This document shows positions 15,199 through 23,981 of a stretch of 64,000 nt of DNA, in pieces. The stretch's first letter is position 1. Every line of letters starts with the position of its first letter. The DNA comes from CAYUKK01 sp964445305. Lineage in GTDB: Bacteria > Acidobacteriota > Aminicenantia > Aminicenantales > UBA8522. Under the pieces are notes generated by a model, which was not told the origin of the DNA, ran no database searches, and saw nothing but the letters and a program-made list of their open reading frames with translations. The stretch is from contig CAYUKK010000022.1 in NCBI GenBank assembly GCA_964445305.1, forward strand, positions 5,224 through 69,223, in the 5' to 3' direction. The position numbers and the translations under genes were made by a program.

Positions 15199-18039
15199 CT
15201 AACTCCTGACGAAGTTCGTCTTCTGGGCGAGTTTTTTCGGGTCAGCATGAACCGGCAGGGTGATGCTGAAGCAGGAACCCTTGCCGACCTCACTCTCCAC
15301 CGTGATGTTGCCTTCGTGTTCCTTGATGATAGCGTAGCTGATGGACAGACCAAGGCCAGTACCCTTGCCCAGGCCTTTGGTGGTAAAGAAGGGGTCGAAG
15401 ATGTGCGGCAGATGCTGCCTCTTAATGCCCGTGCCCGTGTCGGCGATCTTGATGACGAGCTCACCGTCATTCTGGAAAGCCTCGATGCGGAGTGTGCCTC
15501 CCTTGGGCATGGCGTCGATGGCGTTGAGGATGATGTTGATGAAAACCTGTTGGAGCCTCTCTCCCTGGCCCCAAATCGGCTTGACAGGCTGAAGGGCCAA
15601 CTCGAGCTGGATGTTCATCGCCTTCAGCTTGTAGTCGATGAGCGAGAGGATCTCTTTTAAGCTGTCGATGACGTTTACGCGGTGGAAAGCACTGTCGGCG
15701 GGGTTGCGCGCAAAATTGAGAAGGTTCTTGACAATCTTGGACACCCGCTCCGTCTGAGCTTCGATCTTTTCCAGAATCTGGGCGTAATGGGGGTCGCTCA
15801 GCTTTTTCTGGAGCAACTGAATGTAGCTGGAAATCCCGGTCAAGGGCGTGTTGATCTCGTGGGCGACACCCGCGGAGAGGAGCCCGATCGAGGCCAATTT
15901 TTCTGAGGTGACGAGTTGTTGCTGAAGATGGATTTTTTCCGTGACATCTTCAAAGACGATGATCGTCCCGTAGGGGACGAGGCGGTTGTCGAGGAGTGGT
16001 GTCTTGGCAATGTCAAAGATTTTCTTTTCTCCGTCCGGCATATCGAGGCTGATTTCGCTGAGAAGGCGAAAGTCCTGCTGAGTGTCAGAGGGGAAGAGGG
16101 AAAGATAATTTTTCGGCCCAAGGACTTCCTCCAGGCGTCGGCCGAAAACCTGCTCTTTGGACCTTCTGAAAATTTCCTCGAGGATACGGTTCCAGCCGAT
16201 AATCTCTCCTCTCTGGTTGAGAACCGCCACCCCAACCGTCAGGCTCTCGATGATATTTTCGCTGTAGTCCTTGAGTCTTTCCAGTTCTTGAGCTCTGATA
16301 CTCGCTTGATGGTAGAGGGCGGCGTTTTCGATGGCCAGCCCGACCGGAGAGGAAATGGTCGTCAGCAGCTCCCAGTCTTCGGAGTTAAGGAAAGAATTGT
16401 CCACTTTCTTCCCCATGGCCAGGCAGCCGACAAGCTTGTCTTCAACCTTGAAGGGAAGATAATGGAAGAATGCCAGAGAAGGAGAGTTTTCCGGCCGAGG
16501 CATTTCCCGTCGTTCGGCCAGCGAGTAGTAGGTGATGTAATCTTTTTCCTTGAGGCTTTCATAAAAGGAAGAAGAAAAGGCGACTTCGGTCGGCAGGCGA
16601 GAAGCCTCCCCTCGGGAACTGACGATGCGAAAAGTTTGGCTGCCCTCAGCCTGGGGAAGGAGGAGGGCGATGTCCTTGAGCATCAACGCGTTGGCCATGA
16701 GGTCGAGAAGGCGTTGGCAAAGCCTGTCCAGGTTTCTTTCCCGCGTCAGCTCTCGACTGATCGTCAATAGCGTTTTGCGGTATTTGTAGCTCCGGCGGTA
16801 GAAGAATCTATCGAGGAGGGAAGAAAACAGCCTCTTCAGCGGCGTAAACAAGGTTGCCCCGAGGATCATAGCCAGGATGCCCAGGACGAGGACGTTGAGT
16901 TTGTCCTCGGAGAAGGCTTGCGTTTGCGCGCTCAGAATGACATAGAGGGAGGCGAGGATGAAGTAAGAAAAAATCAAGGTAGCGGCTTTCTTGAGGAGGA
17001 CTTCGAAGTCCATCAGCCGGTAGCGCGAGACAGAATAGGCAAAGGTAAGAGGCACCAGGGCTTGGAGCAAGATCGTCAACTCGCTAAACGGGGGTGGATT
17101 CTGCCCCAAAACATAAGGCACGGCGTAGAAAAAATTAAAGGGGACAATCCCGACCCCGAGGCCAGTAAAAATCCAGCGGAGCTGCTTTTTGGCGATGAGG
17201 CTGGGTGGTCGAGTCAGACTGTGGTAAATGCTGAGAAGGGTTACTAAAGTAAAAAGGGCAAAATGAAGGAGGCCCAGCTTTTCCAGAATCGCGTAAGCGG
17301 CGAGGAGAGAAAAATCATCCAAGCTCTTCCAGAAGGGAACGTGGAGGGCGATGGTCGCCAAGCCGATGGCGACCGCCGGGCCGTAGAGGGCAAAAAGCCA
17401 GTTCGGATTCCGTCGAACCCACCTTTTTCGCTGGGGGAAGATGAGAAAAAAGTGGAGGAGCAGAGGAGGAAAAGCCAGGAAAGAAGCCTTGTCCAGCCAG
17501 TAAAAAGCGCTGTCCAGAAAATCCATTTCTCCCGTTGGGGAGAATGTATAGAAAGAATAGAGAATAAGACAAAGAAGATAAAAATAGAGATAGGGCATGG
17601 AAAGAGTCTTCCGCGAGCTGAAAAAGACGACGACAGCGATGGAAAGCGTGGTCAGACCGATGAGAGCCAGATAGTAATAGAGGAGGTGAGATTTCTTGTA
17701 GCTAACAAAGAGCGAGGGGAGGAGCAGCTCTCCTTCTCTGGCTATCTGGTACTTGATTTTTTGTCCGGTAACTGAGGAAGCCCAATGACTCTTGACCACA
17801 TCGACCAGGCTTCTAACCGGAATGTCATTGAGGGAATAAAGGATGTCGCCCTTCTTGATCCCGGCCAGGTAAGCGGGGCTGTTCGGTTCGACGCTCACGG
17901 CGGTGAGACGGCCGCCCCGGAGCCGCCAAGTCACCCCGTCCGTCGGCTCTCTCCAGACGACTTTTCGATAGATGTTGAGCCCGCCAAGCGCAACGAGTGC
18001 GACCATCAAAGCGATGGGGAAATAAACTCGCCTGTTCAT
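15199..18039 (-). CDS. Membrane sensor histidine kinase with PDZ, GAF and PAS domains
   Basis: A 946-residue kinase. Order: one N-terminal membrane helix (about 8-25), a periplasmic PDZ domain (about 30-110; SPAYLAGIKKGDILYSLN), seven or eight membrane helices (115-350), a GAF domain (about 425-585), a PAS domain (about 605-700; VGVAVLNQRGEIIGWNRI), HisKA with phospho-acceptor H727 in GVAHEINTPLTG, and HATPase_c (N box NAIDAMPKG, G1 DTGTGI, G2 GKGTGLGLS). The ATG at 18039 is used; a TTG 15 nt upstream is in frame but has no better ribosome site. A PDZ sensor could read exported or misfolded peptides. It forms an operon with the sigma-54 regulator downstream. Ligand unknown. Confidence 0.9.
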   Translation of the reverse strand: MNRRVYFPIALMVALVALGGLNIYRKVVWREPTDGVTWRLRGGRLTAVSVEPNSPAYLAGIKKGDILYSLNDIPVRSLVDVVKSHWASSVTGQKIKYQIAREGELLLPSLFVSYKKSHLLYYYLALIGLTTLSIAVVVFFSSRKTLSMPYLYFYLLCLILYSFYTFSPTGEMDFLDSAFYWLDKASFLAFPPLLLHFFLIFPQRKRWVRRNPNWLFALYGPAVAIGLATIALHVPFWKSLDDFSLLAAYAILEKLGLLHFALFTLVTLLSIYHSLTRPPSLIAKKQLRWIFTGLGVGIVPFNFFYAVPYVLGQNPPPFSELTILLQALVPLTFAYSVSRYRLMDFEVLLKKAATLIFSYFILASLYVILSAQTQAFSEDKLNVLVLGILAMILGATLFTPLKRLFSSLLDRFFYRRSYKYRKTLLTISRELTRERNLDRLCQRLLDLMANALMLKDIALLLPQAEGSQTFRIVSSRGEASRLPTEVAFSSSFYESLKEKDYITYYSLAERREMPRPENSPSLAFFHYLPFKVEDKLVGCLAMGKKVDNSFLNSEDWELLTTISSPVGLAIENAALYHQASIRAQELERLKDYSENIIESLTVGVAVLNQRGEIIGWNRILEEIFRRSKEQVFGRRLEEVLGPKNYLSLFPSDTQQDFRLLSEISLDMPDGEKKIFDIAKTPLLDNRLVPYGTIIVFEDVTEKIHLQQQLVTSEKLASIGLLSAGVAHEINTPLTGISSYIQLLQKKLSDPHYAQILEKIEAQTERVSKIVKNLLNFARNPADSAFHRVNVIDSLKEILSLIDYKLKAMNIQLELALQPVKPIWGQGERLQQVFINIILNAIDAMPKGGTLRIEAFQNDGELVIKIADTGTGIKRQHLPHIFDPFFTTKGLGKGTGLGLSISYAIIKEHEGNITVESEVGKGSCFSITLPVHADPKKLAQKTNFVRS

Positions 18040-18096
18040 GGACCATAAATCCAAAAAATTGAATTAAACAGGCAAAAAAAAGGAAACTTCGGCATT

Positions 18097-18390
18097 TCAG
18101 TTAAGGATATGTCCCATGCCAGCTCGAACCGCCCACTTGATGGCCGGTTGTCTCATCAGCCGCCTCAGGGCGACGTCTTCTTTGAGGCCAAGCGGCCGCG
18201 TGTTACGGGAGTAAAAAGAACTCATGTAATCGTATTTTGGCTTCTGGGGAGGGAATTCTTGGACAGCGAGGCTTCGGGTTGCTCCTCGGTTAAAAGGAGA
18301 ATGGCTGAGGAAGCTTTCAGGCGAAAGACGAGAATAGGCTACTCCCGCGAAAAAAACGACTCCAATCAACCAGCCCAGCTTTTTTCTCAT
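18097..18390 (-). CDS. Small single-pass membrane protein, unknown
   Basis: A 97-residue protein with one N-terminal membrane helix (MRKKLGWLIGVVFFAGVAYS), then a basic, low-complexity tail (KPKYDYMSSFYSRNTRPLGL). It lies 57 bp upstream of the sensor kinase on the same strand and could be its first operon member. No family is recognised and the ribosome site is weak, so it could be non-coding, but the helix and clean start argue for a gene. Confidence 0.5.
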   Translation of the reverse strand: MRKKLGWLIGVVFFAGVAYSRLSPESFLSHSPFNRGATRSLAVQEFPPQKPKYDYMSSFYSRNTRPLGLKEDVALRRLMRQPAIKWAVRAGMGHILN

Positions 18391-18536
18391 TATTTAAAAA
18401 ATAAATCTTTCTTTCTTTTTTGTCAACTTTGGAGAAGGGGCAAAACGTTAAGATTTCCAACTTTGGCGGCTGTGGGAAGACTAAAGAAGAGGGGAGGACC
18501 GAACGAGTAGCTATGAGCTGGATGGCTGGTATTTGT

Positions 18537-18565
18537 TTGACAAAAGGGGCTGGATACCCTAAGAT
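18537..18565 (+). promoter_or_regulatory. Pilus operon promoter
   Basis: TTGACA (18537-18542), 17-bp spacer, TAAGAT (18560-18565): near-consensus sigma-70. The ATG of the first gene is 21 nt after the -10, giving a leader of about 13 nt with no Shine-Dalgarno. Confidence 0.65.
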
Positions 18566-18585
18566 TGAGCATAGAAAAATAAAAA

Positions 18586-19797
18586 ATGCCGTATTTTATC
18601 TGCCGCCTGGCTACCGAGGACGGGCGCAACTTGTTTCAGTCTTTCCTTGCTTCCTCGGCTGAGGAATGTCGGAAGCACTTTGAGCAAGAAGGCTTTTGCG
18701 TCCTGTCAGTAAAGAAGGACTGGAAGAGGGCGGCCTCCCCCTCCGTCTTTCTTCTTCAGAAAAAGGTGAGGGATAAGGATTTCATCATGTTTAACCAGGA
18801 GCTCATGGCGCTCCTCAAGGCCGGGTATCCTGTCCTCAAGAGTCTGGAGATGGTCATCCAGCGAACGAAAAATATCCATTTAAGGGAGCTCCTCATGAAA
18901 GTGGCGGCGGATGTTCGGGCCGGCAAGGCGCTCTCCGAATCTTTCGTTCCCCATGAAAAAAATTTTACTAAGGTTTACACTGCTTCTCTGCTGGCCGGCG
19001 AACAGAGCGGCAATCTCCCCGGCACCATTTCCCGCTACATCGATTATGCCAAGGTTATTGCCCAGACAAAGTCCAGGATCAGGTCAGCGTTGGCTTATCC
19101 GACGTTGCTCATCATTTTCTCCTTGATCTTGATGGGCATCCTGATCAATTTTATCCTTCCCCGTTTTTCCGGGTTCTATGCGGATTTCGAAGCCCAGCTC
19201 CCGGTCATCACCCGTTTCTTGATTGGAATGGCCACCTTCCTTCGGGCAATGACTCCCTATGTAGTGGTGCTGGTCGGCTTCCTTTTTCTCCTTTTTGCTC
19301 AGCTAAAAAAGAACGAGAAGGTGGATCTTTTCCTTGAGAAAATGAAGCTCAAAATCCCTTATGCTCGCCAAATCTGGACAGATACCGCTGTTTCCCTCTT
19401 CAGCCGGACGCTTAGCCTTCTCCTTGAGGCCGGGATCACGCTGCTTTCCGCTCTGCCCATTGCCTCCCAGGCTATTCCCAATAGATTCCTGCGCCAGAAG
19501 ACGCTCCATCTGCCCGAAGATATCCGGAACGGCCAGAGCCTGTCCGATTCCATGGCCAAGGCGGGTTTTTTTAGTTTTCTATCCCTCGACATGGTCCGGA
19601 TCGGAGAAACCTCCGCCAACCTCCACGGCATGCTCCGGGAAGTGGCTGACGTTCAGGATGACCGGATTCGGGCCAGGGTTGACACTCTTGTCTCCCTCGT
19701 TGAGCCGGTCATCATCATCTTCATGGGTGTGGCCGTGGCTACCATGCTTCTGGCCGTTTATTTGCCCATTTTCAACATCATCCGGATAACGAGATAA
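18586..19797 (+). CDS. pilC: Type IV pilus / type II secretion inner-membrane platform protein
   Basis: A 403-residue GspF/PilC homologue. Two repeated T2SSF domains (about residues 68-195 and 270-395) each start with a helical bundle and end in a membrane helix: TLLIIFSLILMGILINFILP, YVVVLVGFLFLLF and IIIFMGVAVATMLLAVYLP. The platform binds the assembly ATPase encoded next and guides pilins out of the membrane. First gene of a seven-gene operon with short gaps or overlaps. It could equally be called gspF; the PilM/N/O partners favour the pilus-type name. Confidence 0.93.
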   Translation: MPYFICRLATEDGRNLFQSFLASSAEECRKHFEQEGFCVLSVKKDWKRAASPSVFLLQKKVRDKDFIMFNQELMALLKAGYPVLKSLEMVIQRTKNIHLRELLMKVAADVRAGKALSESFVPHEKNFTKVYTASLLAGEQSGNLPGTISRYIDYAKVIAQTKSRIRSALAYPTLLIIFSLILMGILINFILPRFSGFYADFEAQLPVITRFLIGMATFLRAMTPYVVVLVGFLFLLFAQLKKNEKVDLFLEKMKLKIPYARQIWTDTAVSLFSRTLSLLLEAGITLLSALPIASQAIPNRFLRQKTLHLPEDIRNGQSLSDSMAKAGFFSFLSLDMVRIGETSANLHGMLREVADVQDDRIRARVDTLVSLVEPVIIIFMGVAVATMLLAVYLPIFNIIRITR

Positions 19798-19799
19798 AA

Positions 19800-21413
19800 A
19801 TGATAAAAGACGAAAAGAAAAAATCGGCCGTCCTCGCTGAGGAGGAAGAAACGAGAAAGCTTGCCGAAAGGTACCGCGTGCCTTACATCGACCTATCCAC
19901 CTTCACGCTCAACCGGGAACTCATTCAGTCTTTTCCGCCCGAATTTCTGTACCGGTCCAATTTCATCCCCCTCGAAGAGAAAAATAATCTAATCCAGATC
20001 GCCATTGCCGACCCCTCGGACATCGGAACGATCGACGCTATCGAATCTTTCTTGGGGAAGAAAGTCGAGGTCTATGCCGCTTCCCGGCGTGGTATCCAGG
20101 AGGCCCTGCGCCGCAGCGAGACGGCCCTCCAGGTGCTCAAGGAGGCGACGGAGGGCTTTATTGTCCAGGTCGTAGAGAAGGATGGGGGGGAAGAGGAAGA
20201 AGTCATCTCCCTGGAGAAGCTGGCAGACCAGGATGGCTCCATCATCAAGCTCGTTAACACGATCATATTTACCGCCGTCCAGAAAAGGGCGAGCGATGTC
20301 CATGTCGAATCGCGGGAGGACGGTGTGCGCATCAAGTACCGCATCGATGGCGTTCTCAACGAGGCCATGGAGCCAATCGATAAGAAGTTCCAGTCGCCCA
20401 TCATTTCCCGCATCAAGGTGATGTCCGACCTCGATATTGCCGAGCGTCGGGTACCCCAGGACGGGAGGTTTCGGCTCAAAATCAAGGATAAAACCATCGA
20501 CTTCCGAGTTTCCATCATGCCCAGCATCTACGGTGAGGATGCCGTTATCCGGATTCTCGACAAGGAGATGATTACCGAGGCCATTTCCGAGCTGAGGTTA
20601 GACCTGCTCGGCTTCTCGGAAGAAGTGCTCCGCAAGTTCCGGCGATACATCACCCAGCCCTATGGCATGATTTTGGTGACCGGTCCAACCGGTAGCGGGA
20701 AGACGACAACCCTCTATGCGGCTCTGACCGAGATCAAATCGCCTGAGGACAAAATCATCACCATTGAAGACCCCGTCGAGTACCAAATCGAGGGTATAAC
20801 CCAGATTCCTGTCAACGAAAAAAAGGGGCTCACCTTCGCCCGGGGGTTGAGGTCCATCCTCCGGCATGACCCGGACAAGATTATGGTCGGCGAAATCCGC
20901 GACCCGGAGACAGCTCAAATCGCCATCCAGTCCGCGCTGACCGGGCACCTTGTTTTTACCACCGTTCACGCCAACAATGTCTTTGATGTCATCGGTCGTT
21001 TTCTTCATATGCAGGTCGACCCCTACAGCTTCATTTCGGCCTTGAATTGCATCTTAGCCCAGCGCCTGGTGCGAGTACTCTGTCCGAAGTGCAAGGTGGC
21101 CGTGAAATACTCGGCGGCTGAGCTCCTCGAATCTGGCCTGGACCCCACTTTTTACCGGGACCAAGCTTTTTATGAGGCCCGCGGTTGTCCGCACTGTGGG
21201 CAGACTGGCTATCGGGGGCGCACGGCTATTGCCGAGCTGCTCGAACTGAGCGACATCATCCGGGAAATGATCTTGGCTCGGAAGCCTCTCTCGGAGGTGA
21301 AGAAGAGAGCCAAAGAAGAGGGCATTGTCTTCCTCCGAGAGGTCGGGCTCGACAAGGTGCTGCGGGGGATCACCAGCTTGAAGGAATTAAATAAGGTCAC
21401 CTTTGTCGAGTGA
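19800..21413 (+). CDS. pilB: Assembly ATPase, GspE/PilB family
   Basis: A 537-residue hexameric ATPase that drives pilin assembly. N-terminal GspE-N domain (about 20-135), then the ATPase with Walker A GPTGSGKT (295-302), Asp box (TIEDPVEYQ), Walker B-like MVGEIRDPETA and His box (TTVHANN). A zinc-binding pair, CPKC (428-431) and CPHC (463-466), is the tetracysteine typical of assembly rather than retraction ATPases, so this is not PilT. It starts 2 bp after pilC. Confidence 0.95.
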   Translation: MIKDEKKKSAVLAEEEETRKLAERYRVPYIDLSTFTLNRELIQSFPPEFLYRSNFIPLEEKNNLIQIAIADPSDIGTIDAIESFLGKKVEVYAASRRGIQEALRRSETALQVLKEATEGFIVQVVEKDGGEEEEVISLEKLADQDGSIIKLVNTIIFTAVQKRASDVHVESREDGVRIKYRIDGVLNEAMEPIDKKFQSPIISRIKVMSDLDIAERRVPQDGRFRLKIKDKTIDFRVSIMPSIYGEDAVIRILDKEMITEAISELRLDLLGFSEEVLRKFRRYITQPYGMILVTGPTGSGKTTTLYAALTEIKSPEDKIITIEDPVEYQIEGITQIPVNEKKGLTFARGLRSILRHDPDKIMVGEIRDPETAQIAIQSALTGHLVFTTVHANNVFDVIGRFLHMQVDPYSFISALNCILAQRLVRVLCPKCKVAVKYSAAELLESGLDPTFYRDQAFYEARGCPHCGQTGYRGRTAIAELLELSDIIREMILARKPLSEVKKRAKEEGIVFLREVGLDKVLRGITSLKELNKVTFVE

Positions 21414-21419
21414 AGAAAC

Positions 21420-22382
21420 ATGGAATTAAGCTCTGCGCCGACTCGGGCCTCATTCGGACAGAAACTTAAGGGCTTCTTTACCGCTCCCCCTTGCCCCGGT
21501 GCTGTTTTCCTCATTTCGACAACGGCCGTGAGCGCTATCTCCGTCGCGGCGCGGGAGAAAAAGGTTCGCTCTCATGCGGTTTTACCTCTCCGTCCGGGTC
21601 TGGTCGAACCCCATTTTGATAAGAAAAATATCCAGGACCCAGTCGCCTTGGCCGATGCTCTTAAAAGAGAACTGGTCCGATTACATTATGCCGGAGAGAA
21701 GGCGGCCTGCTTGCTGCCCGAACCCTGCCTGAGGATATTTGTTTTCTCGTTTGAATCGCTCCCCATGCCGGAGAAAGAAAGAAGGAAGCTCTTCCTGTGG
21801 CGGGCGAAAAAACAGCTGCCTCTCTTGCCCGACGACATCCGCCTGTCCTATCAAGTTATGAACGCTGGGACCTCGCCCAGGGTTCTGGTTTCCTTGGCCC
21901 GCGCTTCTGTCCTCGATGAGTACGAGAATGTTTTACAAAAGGCTGGGATTAAAGTTGGCCTCCTGACCACACCGACGCTCAGCCTCCTCAACCTTGTTGA
22001 TTGGGAAAAAGAAAGAGATTTTCTTCTCGTCAACGTGACTGCGGACTCGACGTCACTGGTCGCCGTGAGCGACGGCCTCATCTCCCTCTTCCGGATCAAA
22101 CCCCACTCTCTTGAGTCGGCGGGGCAGGCCCTGGATCGCTTCAAGGTCGAAAATGTTATGACGGAAATAGATAATACCATCCATTTCCTGGAGGACCGCG
22201 AAAAGCGAACGCTGAGCGCGCTGTGGCTGCATTCTGATTCAGCGGCGCTAAAGGCGGCGCTTGGTGACGGCCTGAGGGGAAGGTTCTCTTTTCCCGTGAA
22301 GGAATTCAACGTCGCTTTCCCCTCGGGTTGCCGGGAGTCGGAGAAAGGTCTCCTCGTTCCTCTTTTCGGTCAGATGCCATGA
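21420..22382 (+). CDS. PilM-like pilus assembly protein
   Basis: A 320-residue cytoplasmic protein with the actin-like fold pattern of PilM/GspL-type partners (FLISTTAVSAISVAA, LLNLVDWEKERDFLLVNVT). It is much diverged, and its place (after PilB, before PilN/PilO) decides the call. PilM normally polymerises under the membrane and binds the PilN N-terminus. Its stop overlaps the next start (ATGA). Confidence 0.75.
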   Translation: MELSSAPTRASFGQKLKGFFTAPPCPGAVFLISTTAVSAISVAAREKKVRSHAVLPLRPGLVEPHFDKKNIQDPVALADALKRELVRLHYAGEKAACLLPEPCLRIFVFSFESLPMPEKERRKLFLWRAKKQLPLLPDDIRLSYQVMNAGTSPRVLVSLARASVLDEYENVLQKAGIKVGLLTTPTLSLLNLVDWEKERDFLLVNVTADSTSLVAVSDGLISLFRIKPHSLESAGQALDRFKVENVMTEIDNTIHFLEDREKRTLSALWLHSDSAALKAALGDGLRGRFSFPVKEFNVAFPSGCRESEKGLLVPLFGQMP

Positions 22383-22936
22383 GAAGGATTACGATCAACC
22401 TGGCTTCTCATCCCCTTCGCAATCGGAAGTTCTACTTTTTCGTCTTGAGCTGCCTCGGGCTGGGGGTGGTGGTGACCTTTTTCTTTTCGGCCAGTCTCTT
22501 CCTTTTCTATTATCAAAAGGGAAAAGCGGCCAAAGAGTCCCTGGCGGAGGTCGAGTCTTCGATCCTTCTGGCCCAGAGGGAAGAAAAGAGACTGGCCTCG
22601 AAAGTCGAGGACGCCTTCAAGAAGGACAAGGAAAAAGTCGACCTGATGAACAGCATCATCCTGAAAAAGAGTTTTCCCTGGAGAGGATTTTTTTCTCTTC
22701 TCGAAAATTCCCTTCCCGATTCGAGCTATATCCTCTCCCTGGCGCCTGATTTAGTGGACAGCTCTCGCCTCGAGATGCGCTTCAAAGTCGTTTCGCGCCA
22801 TCTTGATGACCTTCTCCTCTTCCTCAACAACCTTTACCGGATGAATTTCAAGCAGATCCGGGTCGAAAGCGAAGACCAAAGCTCCCAGGGCCAACTCATC
22901 TCAGAGATTTCCCTGAGCTATGAAAGAACTCTTTAG
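22379..22936 (+). CDS. PilN-like pilus assembly protein
   Basis: A 185-residue bitopic protein: a short cytoplasmic N-terminus with the PilM-binding type motif INLASHPLRNRK, one membrane helix (about 20-42), a coiled coil (45-85), then a periplasmic alpha/beta domain. The ATG at 22379 overlaps the pilM stop; an in-frame start 51 nt upstream is not needed. Forms the PilM-N-O-P alignment complex. Confidence 0.82.
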   Translation: MRRITINLASHPLRNRKFYFFVLSCLGLGVVVTFFFSASLFLFYYQKGKAAKESLAEVESSILLAQREEKRLASKVEDAFKKDKEKVDLMNSIILKKSFPWRGFFSLLENSLPDSSYILSLAPDLVDSSRLEMRFKVVSRHLDDLLLFLNNLYRMNFKQIRVESEDQSSQGQLISEISLSYERTL

Positions 22937-23483
22937 CCTCCTTACGGAAAGCGAGAAGAAGAGACTCCGCTGGGCAGCCATGTTGTTTATTGCCGGCCTG
23001 CTTTTCCTTCTCATCATTGGCCTGGGTGAGAGGCGAAGCTTCTTCAGCCTGGAACATCGTCTCCAGGCCAGGAAGAAAGTGTTGACCGAGGTCGAAGAGA
23101 AGCGAGCCAAAGCGGCGGCGGAATGGGCCAGATGGCAAGCCTCCTACCAAGACATGGAGGAGCTCGAAAAAACGTACTTTTATCGAGGCCTGAATGACCT
23201 CCACCAAATGCGGCTGGATCTGGAAAAAATCATGGCTGAAGCTGGTGTCAGCGTCAAGGCGTTGAAGTACGATTATTCGCGGTCCAGGAAAGAAAAAATC
23301 GATAAAATCAACATCAATTTTAATTTCGTCGGTTCTTACGTTATCTTAAAGAAATTTTTGGAGGTTGTGGAGAAGTTTCCCAAATTCCTGATGTTGGAAA
23401 AGGTCGATTTCGCCCGGATTGCTGGGGATGGAAGCATCCTCGAACTTCGGATTGTCCTGGCGGGATATTATGAAGAGCAGTAA
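22920..23483 (+). CDS. PilO-like pilus assembly protein
   Basis: A 187-residue bitopic protein with a membrane helix (about 18-38), coiled coil (40-80) and a ferredoxin-like periplasmic domain, the same plan as PilN. It overlaps pilN by 17 bp, showing translational coupling. PilO pairs with PilN in the periplasm; the assignment rests on layout and order, since PilO sequences vary widely. Confidence 0.78.
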   Translation: MKELFSLLTESEKKRLRWAAMLFIAGLLFLLIIGLGERRSFFSLEHRLQARKKVLTEVEEKRAKAAAEWARWQASYQDMEELEKTYFYRGLNDLHQMRLDLEKIMAEAGVSVKALKYDYSRSRKEKIDKININFNFVGSYVILKKFLEVVEKFPKFLMLEKVDFARIAGDGSILELRIVLAGYYEEQ

Positions 23484-23979
23484 GGCAGTCTTTCTACCCC
23501 TGGCTTTTTTTCTCCTCTCCGCCTTCTGGCTGTTTATGGCTGCTCAGGAAAAAACTGGACAGACTCCTGCCTCGGAAAAAGAAGGCGAAAGCCTGATCCG
23601 GAAAGAGCTGCTTCGTCAAACCAGCCCGGAGGGTGAACTCCCCAAGCGGAACATCTTCTCCCCCCGGTCTTCGTCGGGGCCCTTTGTTTCCTCGCTGGCC
23701 CAGGTGACCGGCCCAGGGCAGGTCGGCCTCAGCCCGAGCGAGGAAATCTCCGGGGAAAAAACCAGCCCGCCCCAATTTTCTTTGGCCCTTCGCTATATCG
23801 GCTATATCGAGTCGGCTCGTCGAACCATCGCTCTCATCTTCCTGGATGGCCAAGCCCAGGCTGTGGCGGAAGGAGAAGTCATCCGGGAGGGAATTCGGGT
23901 CGGGAGGATTACCCCGGCGGAAATCGAGGTTATTTTTCCCGACTCGACGACCAAGAAATTTTCCCTAGAAGGAGAATGA
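23470..23979 (+). CDS. PilP/GspC-like periplasmic linker protein
   Basis: A 169-residue exported protein: membrane anchor MKSSKAVFLPLAFFLLSAFW, a flexible proline/serine linker, then a small beta-domain (about 105-169; LALRYIGYIES, EVIREGIRVGRITPAEIEV) like the PilP and GspC homology domain, which links the inner-membrane complex to the secretin. The ATG at 23470 overlaps the pilO end by 14 bp; an earlier in-frame start is inside pilO and less likely. Ends just before the secretin gene. Confidence 0.75.
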   Translation: MKSSKAVFLPLAFFLLSAFWLFMAAQEKTGQTPASEKEGESLIRKELLRQTSPEGELPKRNIFSPRSSSGPFVSSLAQVTGPGQVGLSPSEEISGEKTSPPQFSLALRYIGYIESARRTIALIFLDGQAQAVAEGEVIREGIRVGRITPAEIEVIFPDSTTKKFSLEGE

Positions 23980-23981
23980 GG

